From Gautieria morchelliformis (taxonomy: Eukaryota; Basidiomycota; Agaricomycetes; Gomphales; Gomphaceae): a DNA stretch of 64,000 bases. Position 1 is the stretch's first letter; each line of letters opens with the position of its first letter. The stretch spans positions 62,001 through 126,000 of the forward strand of contig WHVA01000184.1 of the NCBI GenBank assembly GCA_015179125.1, in the 5' to 3' direction. The notes below the pieces were generated by a model, which saw only the letters and a list, made by a program, of their open reading frames with translations, did no database searches and had not been told where the DNA came from. The position numbers and the translations under genes were made by a program. Shown one piece after another: positions 60,620 through 64,000 of the stretch.

Positions 60620-62572
60620 TTATCGAGAATGGAACTCAGGATACCAGGCTCCACGCCCCAGTGTTGAACCGAGGCGTTGATGAACCTCGACCTGAAATGG
60701 TTTATAGGGATACTTTTCTCCGTCGAGTGCTAGATAGCCATCGGCGGCATACGGAGTCAGTCTATAAGCCTTGGCCTTGAAGTAAAGTTGCTAGGGCCTG
60801 GTTAGATGGACTCTCGGACAAGACAAAGCACGTACTGTAGGTCTCCAGTACGGTGTACCTCGGGCAGCGCCATCCAATCCCCTGAGCAACGAGACGCGGG
60901 ATACCTTGGACAAGCATGTCAGTGTTGCCAACAGATATCTGAGAGACTGGCTTACTCGTTCTTGAGCGACGATGTCGATGTAGCCATCGTCACATATCGC
61001 AACTGGGAATTGCATCAAATCCCTGTCGCATGTTAAATCGCTACAATATGGACAAGTAGCTGCGGTGCTTACCGTGAAACATAAGGTAACTTCCCTGCGC
61101 TGTTGGCCGCGGCATATGAGAAGTGTGTGAGAATGGGAGTATTCTACTCACTAAACATAAGCTAATGGCTTGTCAATGAGAGTCCAGCCTTCAGGGTCAT
61201 CTATATGTTGAAGAGCAGGCATTGACCGTGACGAGCTTTGTGTGTCGACGTCTGTGGATACAGACTGGTGTGAAGTAGAGACCTCCGCCTGGGATCGCGA
61301 CAAGCGGTAAGCCTGGACCATCTTCTGCTTGTCCTGGGCAGCGATTTTGACCTCGAGTTTCATGGGGCATTCTCGGTTGAGTCCCACTGCGGGTTTCGTA
61401 TAAGACGGGGCGAGAACGGGGGGGACGCTCATACCTTCCCGTAAGAACCCAATCATAAAGCGTGCCTCCCCCATCCAGCGCATGCTTTCGGTGCCCAAAT
61501 CTATGTCAGCCATCATACCAATGGCCTGAGACATGAAAGAGATGATCCTGTGTTCGCCCTGCTGGACCGAACAGAGATCTAATTTCATGGGTTTACCTAG
61601 ACACGGTGAGCGCCGATGCCGAGACACAGGCAGCGCGCATACCTTTGATGACGTTTAATGCGGCGGCACAGACATCGAAGCCGGCCTGGGGAGCGCCGTC
61701 TGTCAGGCTGTGACACAAATGGATCGCGGGTACCTTTAGTCCAATCAGGGCAATGCTGAAGCCATTTGCGGAGCCCGTGGGTATCTGGACCACGGGCAAT
61801 GCAAATGCGTCCATTGCATCTCCGCGGTCCGCGAATGCATTGAACACCTCGTGCACAAGGCCGTCTCCGGACAGCACCACCACCGCATCGTAGTCCAGCC
61901 CCATGGCCTTGGCGTGTTCGTAGCAATGTTTGTGGCGCTCAGTCACTGCCATATGCATTCAGCCATGGGCACACGACGCGCAGAATAGACCGACCGAGGA
62001 CGTCCATGGGGCAATGTGCAGCATCAAAGACCGGCTTCACCTTCTTGTTGAAGACAGACATGGCCTTTCCCTAAAAATGGTCAGCACGTCTTCTCTATCA
62101 GACTACGCAGACGCACGGATCCGCCATGGGGATTGATCATGATTTTCAGTCTACGTTTGGGCTGGCAGCCTGCCACCGAGTAAGATTAAGGTACAATTAA
62201 GATAAGCCGCGGCGCCGTTACCCTCGTACGCCCCCTGCATGAGAGCACTGGTCCAGCCTCTGGCGGTCTCCTTCTCCGCCGGATCGAAGGTCCCTTCCGC
62301 CGTGTAAAGTGCTAAACCCTTTCTCCGTTTGCGCAAGAGCGAAATCCGAAGCATGTGCTCCTCAGCAACCTCTGCCCACAGCACCTGCTCTAGAAAACAT
62401 TCCACCTTCAATCCGCCTGCCGAGCAGTCAACATGGACCAACGTGCTGGAAGAAACAAGGCTTGCTAACCAGGCTCGTTGACGATGAGTGTGGTCTTGGA
62501 GAAAGAGAGCACGACGTCCCTTTTGTAGCGATCCACCACGACAAACCTGTCCGGGATCGGCGTGGACCCCAT
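60620..62572 (-). CDS. Sphingoid long-chain base kinase (Lcb4/Lcb5 type, DAGK fold)
   Basis: The start MGSTPIPDRFVVVDRYKRDV at 62572 leads to LKIMINPHGGSGKGKAMSV (NPxGG nucleotide loop) and VVVLSGDGLVHEVFNAFADR, the GDG motif in the variant SGDG seen in LCB kinases. IPTGSANGFSIALIG gives PxGSxN. Later parts have GKPMKLDLCSVQQGEHRIIS, FMSQAIGMMADIDLGTESMR, and the final C-lobe YLALDGEKYPYKPFQVEVHQ with RLG near the stop at 60620. The enzyme phosphorylates dihydrosphingosine and phytosphingosine to lipid signals that the DPL1 lyase breaks down. Length and motif order fit Lcb4/5. About nine introns are inferred, and one alternative in the middle is uncertain. It is divergent from the methyltransferase gene, 154 bp apart. 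Confidence 0.85.
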
Positions 62573-62726
62573 GAGGGTATGAGCACAAAAGCAGTGACTA
62601 CTTGTTGATAGCAGAGAGAAAGTGACGGTGAGGCATCAGAATGGGAAGACGGCCTGCGCTAGCCTGAGCTGCGGTTTGCCGAGAGCCGGTCCCTGTATCG
62701 AATCTCAGCTTGGAGCCCCGCTCCGC

Positions 62727-63818
62727 ATGTCTCCCGTCCACAGCGTCGCCCAGGCGGGCTTCGGCAAAGGAACGAACGAGCTCTATGATAGGTTTGCGCT
62801 CTACAGCACACCCTGTGTGCTGACTATGCTGAAGTACACCATCCTGCCGTTGTGATATCCAGAGCCAGGCCGTCCTATCCTGCGTCTGCCCTGACAGCAA
62901 TTCGATCTGCCATGCTTTCATCTCCGCCTTTCAATGTGCTCGAGTGAGCCGTTCCCGTCATCATTCCTTCCTATGGTCTGAATCGGTCAGCTAGAGTGGG
63001 GTCCGGCACGGGCATATTCACAAGAGCGTTTCTGTCCCATCCAGAGTGGTCTTCAGCCGTGCGCGAACATCGTGCTGTTGAGCCGAGTATGTCGCTTGTT
63101 GCCTCCCATCTCTGTAATTGGTATCCATCATTTCGTGAGGTGAGGGAATGAGAGCCCAGTTCTCCCAGACCGTCCAAGACTCGAGGGTGTCCGTGCGAGA
63201 AGGAACCTTTGAGACGACCCTCGTCCCCGATGGTTGGGCCGACCTTGTCGTCGTAGGTAAGAATACAGCATACTCGCCTTGACATCCAACAAACCGTTTC
63301 CTTTAGCTCAGGCGTTCCATTGGTGTCCGGACTATGACAAAGCTATGGCTGAATTTAACCGAGCTTTAGCCCCCAACGGACGCGCCGTGTTCATTTGGAA
63401 CTTAGAGGGTGCGCTCTCCTCCCCTCGCATTTCACCGCTGGTATATCCTTGAGTAGATTCTGCGACTGCTTGGGTTCGTCAAGTCCGTCAAACCGTCGAG
63501 GCGTTCGAGGGGGGGACTCCTCAGTACAGGCTGGGTCTCTGGCGAAAGACCTTCCAGACACCGTCTTACCTCAAATATTTCGAGCCGCCCGAGGAGATGA
63601 TTTTCAAGCACATTATCACAGGCTCGCTCACACGTGTCCTAGATCGTGTCTACAGCAAGAGCTTCATCGCGATCAGCTCTAATGAAACCAAGGAGCAAAT
63701 TGGCAAGCAGGTGAAGGAAATTGTAGACCGAGGTGACGACAAGGTGTGGCTTGACCAGAAGCAAGGCACCTTCGAATATCCTTATATCAACACGGTCATC
63801 GTCATGAGGAAGAAATAG
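62727..63818 (+). CDS. Class I SAM-dependent methyltransferase (TMT1/Crg1-like)
   Basis: The start MSPVHSVAQAGFGKGTNELY at 62727, with DRARPSYPASALTAIRSAML after an intron, is the usual lead (F..G...Y...RP.YP) of this group. SAM motif I is VLEVGSGTGIFTRAFLSHPE, read with an intron acceptor of the ctag type. Later motifs are RAVEPS, REGTFETTLVPDGWADLVVV, AQAFHWCPDYDKAMAEFNRA and LAPNGRAVFIWNLED. The C-terminal cap has TPSYLKYFEPPEEMIFKHII. Relatives in yeast methylate small acids such as trans-aconitate or drugs such as cantharidin; the substrate here is unknown. Four introns are inferred. The frame is intact and the end MRKK is at 63818. Confidence 0.85.
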
Positions 63819-64000
63819 ATAACTATGTCGCGACTTGCACAATTAGAGTGCATCATCGAAACTTGACAATATATGGGGTTTTCGGCGCACTCTTGCACGC
63901 AATTTGCTTTCTGTGGGTAGATTAAAGTACTTAAAATTTCTGAATACTACGTGGTGCAAGACCAATCCGAGATTGCACATGTCCGAATGAATCACCTAAT
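63819..64000. other. 3' flank at the window end
   Basis: No gene is visible in the last 182 bp. The likely 3' UTR of the methyltransferase gene lies here. Confidence 0.4.

Overview
This window looks like chromosomal DNA of a filamentous basidiomycete, most likely an Agaricomycete. Genes are dense and split by many 45-60 bp GT-AG introns, some exons are very short, and neighbours often share divergent promoters of 65-155 bp. The protein set is fungal: a Pep7/Vac1 FYVE protein, an Smi1/Knr4 protein, Spt8, Cmr1, Csm3/Swi3 and an RlpA-like expansin. No tRNA, rRNA or CRISPR array was seen.

Layout. (1) About 1-7450 is a graveyard of LTR retrotransposons: a degraded Ty3/gypsy element on the minus strand with its 5' LTR at 7216-7447, carrying inserted blocks, one of which ends in a plus-strand gypsy 3' end and LTR. 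A different LTR fragment probably sits at 1-406. (2) 7450-14260 is gene-poor accessory DNA with one intact membrane-protein ORF, several gene remnants, a 156-bp block shared with 49.9 kb, and four striking near-perfect palindromes. (3) 14265-26400 is housekeeping: twinfilin, Pep7/Vac1, SCOT, Smi1/Knr4, SRP54 and an NAD(P)-binding NmrA-like protein. (4) 26400-29500 is gene-poor and holds a decayed partial copy of the unknown gene at 50.2-51.5 kb plus a small possible gene. (5) 29577-49515 is dense: Coq11-like, RlpA-like secreted protein, SCAMP, poly(A)-binding protein, LaeA-like methyltransferase, Spt8, a decayed copy of the Coq11-like 3' exon, Csm3, Tae1/NTMT, mitochondrial adenylate kinase and Cmr1. 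(6) 49868-63818 has the shared block, the unknown gene, a mitochondrial SAP protein, COA8-like, Nup133, PRCC, histone H2B, a sphingoid-base kinase and a small-molecule methyltransferase.

The genes are not one pathway. Several serve chromosome maintenance and expression (Spt8, Csm3, Cmr1, H2B, Nup133, PRCC, PAB1). Others serve mitochondria (SCOT, Coq11-like, adenylate kinase, COA8-like, SAP protein) or membrane traffic (Pep7, SCAMP, SRP54). I did not find a convincing new multi-gene system. The points most worth following are the unknown gene with partial copies at two other places, the palindrome cluster, the Coq11-like partial duplication, and four conserved-looking genes that are each out of frame by one base at a homopolymer run, which looks more like an assembly problem than biology.
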